From: Chloroflexota bacterium
GTDB lineage: Bacteria > Chloroflexota > Chloroflexia > JAMDCE01
Assembly: GCA_023489135.1 (NCBI GenBank)
Contig: JAMDCE010000165.1
Coordinates: 1 to 11,352 of the forward strand
DNA length: 11,352 nt
Direction of reading: 5' to 3'
Shown here one piece after another: positions 9,389 to 11,352 of this stretch. Each line of letters starts with the position of its first letter. Position 1 is the stretch's first letter. The translations under genes were made by a program, and so were the position numbers. Under the pieces are notes generated by a model. It was given only the letters and a program-made list of their open reading frames with translations, did no database searches and was not told where the DNA came from.

Positions 9389-9398
9389 TCCCCTCACC
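9389..9398. repeat. Right target-site duplication of the MITE-like element
   Basis: TCCCCTCACC, identical to 9205-9214, directly abutting the right terminal inverted repeat. Confidence 0.75.
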
Positions 9399-9400
9399 CG

Positions 9401-9428
9401 CCCGCCGCGGCCAAGGTGTCGCGGGGGG
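9401..9428. repeat. GC-rich imperfect hairpin
   Basis: CCC-G-CCGCG pairs with CGCGG-G-GGG around a 10-nt loop, with one G-G mismatch. It lies between the element and the end of the zinc-ribbon ORF. No T-tract follows on either strand, so it is not a canonical intrinsic terminator. Confidence 0.3.
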
Positions 9429-9458
9429 AACCCGGTGCACAGCCGGCGCAACGCAGGG

Positions 9459-9692
9459 CTAAGCCGGTCTATCGGGCGGCGCGCTGGGAGGACCGGGCTC
9501 CACGAGATCGCACAGCTCCAAAGGACCGCCACAACGAGGACAGCCCAGAGCAACATTTTGATAGGCGTGCAAGTGCCTCAAGAAGCGCACTAGGATCAAG
9601 CCGTCGCCCTGCCGCCCAAAACACATGTGTTTGCACAATGGGCAGCGGTATTGGACAAGAGTCGTCAGCAAGTCCGCTTTCATCGGCCTCAT
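9459..9692 (-). CDS. Possible small zinc-ribbon protein (hypothetical)
   Basis: An unrecognised small ORF encoding 77 residues from the ATG at 9692 (74 from the ATG at 9683). The frame stays open to an ATG at 9782, but that start would lie inside the divergent promoter. The reason to keep it is a paired-cysteine pattern: C-P-L-C and, 31 residues after its second cysteine, C-P-R-C-G-G-P-L-E-L. These are separated by an amphipathic, Leu/Arg/His-rich stretch, as in zinc-ribbon or knuckle folds; two further cysteines are nearby. The C-terminus is Pro-rich. No start has a convincing SD and no promoter was found. It is transcribed in the same direction as the polysaccharide operon and separated from it by the MITE-like element. 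It may be a gene, a remnant or a chance ORF; no function is proposed. Confidence 0.4.
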   Translation of the reverse strand: MRPMKADLLTTLVQYRCPLCKHMCFGRQGDGLILVRFLRHLHAYQNVALGCPRCGGPLELCDLVEPGPPSAPPDRPA

Positions 9693-9770
9693 CTTAGGCA
9701 CATACAGAGCCGAAACCAACGGGAAAGTATTCCTAGTTGGATGGGAGATTTGTGCTACCGGCCGCTTTGG

Positions 9771-9799
9771 TTGACGGCCCATGCCGCCAATGCTAGAAT
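9771..9799 (+). promoter_or_regulatory. Predicted sigma70-type promoter of the GT2-GT4 gene
   Basis: -35 TTGACG at 9771-9776, a 17-bp spacer ending in TGC, then -10 TAGAAT at 9794-9799. Each hexamer matches at 5 of 6 positions, spacing is optimal and TGC gives an extended -10. Transcription from about 9806 would leave a leader of about 85 nt before the ATG at 9892. Confidence 0.7.
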
Positions 9800-9877
9800 C
9801 GCTCGGGCCACCAGCGGCTCGGTGATCACCCGTGCAACCTCTGGCACCCTCCTGCTGTCAGTGGGCACAAGGCTCGT

Positions 9878-9883
9878 GGAGAG
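9878..9883 (+). promoter_or_regulatory. Ribosome-binding site of the GT2-GT4 gene
   Basis: GGAGAG, 8 nt before the ATG at 9892. It decides the start against an in-frame GTG at 9832, which lies only two codons after a stop and lacks an SD. Confidence 0.7.
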
Positions 9884-9891
9884 ACCGCGCG

Positions 9892-11352
9892 ATGATCGAC
9901 CATACGAATCCAGATTACACCAATACTCCTGTATCCCACAGTCGACCACAGTTTGGCTATGCGCCGGCGGACCCCACAGTACATCCACACGTTACGATCG
10001 TCACTCCTTTCCACAACGACGGCGCTACTTTCCACGAAACGGCGAGATCGGTTCTCCAGCAGTCTTTCCAGCAGTGGGAATGGTTGATCGTCAACGATGG
10101 ATCAACAGAGCCAGAATCGTTGGCTGTCTTGGATTGTTACCGGACAGCCGATCCGCGCATTCGCATCATCGATCACGCGCACAATAAGGGTCCAGGGGCG
10201 GCACGCAATACCGGTGTGCAAGCAGCTCGGACCGAGTTTATCGCGCAGCTTGACAGCGATGATCTGCTGGAGCCAACAGCGGTCGAGAAATGGCGCTGGT
10301 TTCTGGAATGCTATCCAGAATACTCGTTTGTCAAAGGATACACGGTCGGTTTTGGCGCTCTGGAATACCTAGCCACCAATGGCTTTCACACAGGAGAGCT
10401 GTTCCTAGATCAAAACCGAGTGAATTCGACGAGCATGATCAGGCGACCAGTAATTCGGACTGTTGGAGGTCAAGACGAGACCAACCGCGCAGGGCTTGAA
10501 GATTGGGACTTTTGGCTGCATTGCGCCAGTCTCGGCTTTTGGGGAGGTACTGTTCCGGAATACCTCGACTGGTATCGTAGAAGCGCGTCCCATTGCCGGC
10601 GATGGCCCAACTGGGACAACGGCAAGCAGCAGCGGGCGTTTCACAAGGGATTGCGTCAGAAGTACCCGGGGTTGTGGAAAGAGGGTTTTCCGCGAATTGA
10701 TTTGACTCGGAACATACTGAACGTAGCGGTGCCCGATGATCCGCCTTGTGACAATCTGCTGCGAAAGACCAAACCGAACTTGCTGATGATCGTGCCGTGG
10801 CTGAACGTGGGCGGAGCGGACAAATTCAACCTCGATTTGCTGCAACGACTTATCGGGGAAGGATGGACAGTAACTGTCGTCACTACGCTCAAGAGCGACC
10901 ATCCCTGGTACGCCGAATTCGCTCGTCTCACGCCAGATGTTTTCTGCATGGAGCACTTCCTGCGTTTGCTAGATTACCCAAGGTTCCTGAGCTATCTGAT
11001 CAACTCTCGCCAGAGCGACGTTGTGATGGTCTCGCACAGTTGGCTGGGCTATCTGCTCTTACCATACCTACGCGCCCATTGCCCTGAAGCCACATTCATC
11101 GATTACTGCCACATTGAAGAGAACCAACCGGGTGACGGCGGCTACCCGCAACTGGCGGTCGACTACAAGGAACTGCTTGACCTCAACATAGTCTCTTCAC
11201 AGCACTTGTGTGAGTGGATGATTCAGCGCGGGGGTGAGGACAAACGCATTGGCGTTTGCTACACAAACGTCGACGTGGAGAAGTGGCAGACAACCACGGA
11301 ACTGCGTAACGCGGCTCGCCTTGACTTGAAACTGAACGACAAGATGCCGCTG
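9892..11352 (+). CDS. Two-domain glycosyltransferase (GT2 + GT4-like), 3' end outside window
   Basis: 487 codons are open to the window edge with no stop, so the protein is incomplete. After a polar N-terminal extension of about 32 residues comes a GT-A (GT2) domain at about 33-260: V-T-I-V-T-P-F-H-N-D (34-43), N-D-G-S-T (68-72), N-K-G-P-G-A-A-R-N (98-106), the metal-binding D-S-D-D (121-124) and the acceptor-side E-D-W-D-F-W (203-208). From about 294 a second Rossmann-like domain begins (L-L-M-I-V-P-W-L-N-V-G-G-A-D, 297-310), typical of the N-terminal half of GT4/GT-B enzymes. The donor-binding half lies beyond the window. Fused GT2-GT4 enzymes can add two sugars successively. It is transcribed divergently from the sugar operon from its own promoter and probably assembles the same surface glycan. 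Confidence 0.9.
   Translation, partial: MIDHTNPDYTNTPVSHSRPQFGYAPADPTVHPHVTIVTPFHNDGATFHETARSVLQQSFQQWEWLIVNDGSTEPESLAVLDCYRTADPRIRIIDHAHNKGPGAARNTGVQAARTEFIAQLDSDDLLEPTAVEKWRWFLECYPEYSFVKGYTVGFGALEYLATNGFHTGELFLDQNRVNSTSMIRRPVIRTVGGQDETNRAGLEDWDFWLHCASLGFWGGTVPEYLDWYRRSASHCRRWPNWDNGKQQRAFHKGLRQKYPGLWKEGFPRIDLTRNILNVAVPDDPPCDNLLRKTKPNLLMIVPWLNVGGADKFNLDLLQRLIGEGWTVTVVTTLKSDHPWYAEFARLTPDVFCMEHFLRLLDYPRFLSYLINSRQSDVVMVSHSWLGYLLLPYLRAHCPEATFIDYCHIEENQPGDGGYPQLAVDYKELLDLNIVSSQHLCEWMIQRGGEDKRIGVCYTNVDVEKWQTTTELRNAARLDLKLNDKMPL

Noticed and set aside
9401..9428. Hairpin as intrinsic terminator
   Set aside because: No U-tract follows the stem on either strand.
9221..9556. Open minus-strand frame of 111 codons with a hydrophobic start
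   Set aside because: It overlaps the zinc-ribbon frame and crosses the whole element, ending in its terminal repeat. The hydrophobic stretch is a frame-shifted reading of the Cys-rich region, and no SD was found.
9627..10187. Plus-strand frame of 186 codons overlapping the start of the GT2-GT4 gene
   Set aside because: Its composition is irregular and Arg/Ser-rich, it has no motifs, and its second half is an out-of-frame reading of the GT2 domain.
10405..10956. Long minus-strand frame (183 codons) inside the GT2-GT4 gene
   Set aside because: It is antisense to a clearly coding frame with intact GT motifs and has no recognisable domain.

Overview
The window is a bacterial surface-polysaccharide biosynthesis locus of moderate GC content. 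It uses SD-preceded ATG, GTG and probably TTG starts and sigma70-like promoters. All recognisable genes concern nucleotide-sugar synthesis, sugar methylation, glycosyl transfer or lipid-linked glycan export. No ribosomal or housekeeping gene anchors the taxonomy. The families occur in many environmental Gram-negative and Chloroflexota/Cyanobacteria-type genomes, so I do not assign a phylum.

Minus-strand operon (about 9160 down to 18, reading right to left): a GDP-L-fucose-synthase-type SDR, then glucose-1-phosphate cytidylyltransferase (rfbF), CDP-glucose 4,6-dehydratase (rfbG), a three-domain sugar C-methyltransferase of the TylC3/TcaB9 type, an RmlC-like cupin epimerase, an SDR likely to be the 4-ketoreductase, a CmcI-type methyltransferase, a GT2 glycosyltransferase and a Wzx-type flippase. 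Several genes overlap by 1-4 bases at their stop/start codons, indicating translational coupling. Read as a pathway: glucose-1-P -> CDP-glucose -> CDP-4-keto-6-deoxyglucose -> C-methylation (probably C3) -> epimerisation -> 4-keto reduction. This would give a CDP-linked branched-chain 3-C-methyl-6-deoxyhexose, perhaps O-methylated by the CmcI-like enzyme, then transferred by the GT2 and flipped across the membrane. No RfbH (3-dehydratase) is present, so the usual 3,6-dideoxyhexose branch is not indicated.

Intergenic region (8874-9891): it holds a divergent pair of extended -10 promoters, one for each side, and a leader of about 285 nt for the minus operon. It also holds a 174-bp MITE-like element (17-bp perfect terminal inverted repeats with CAGGG ends, 10-bp target duplication) inserted about 10 bp upstream of the operon promoter's -35 box. 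A possible small zinc-ribbon ORF lies beyond the element.

Plus strand (9892 to the window end): the first 487 codons of a large two-domain glycosyltransferase (GT2 domain followed by a GT4-like GT-B domain), cut by the window edge.
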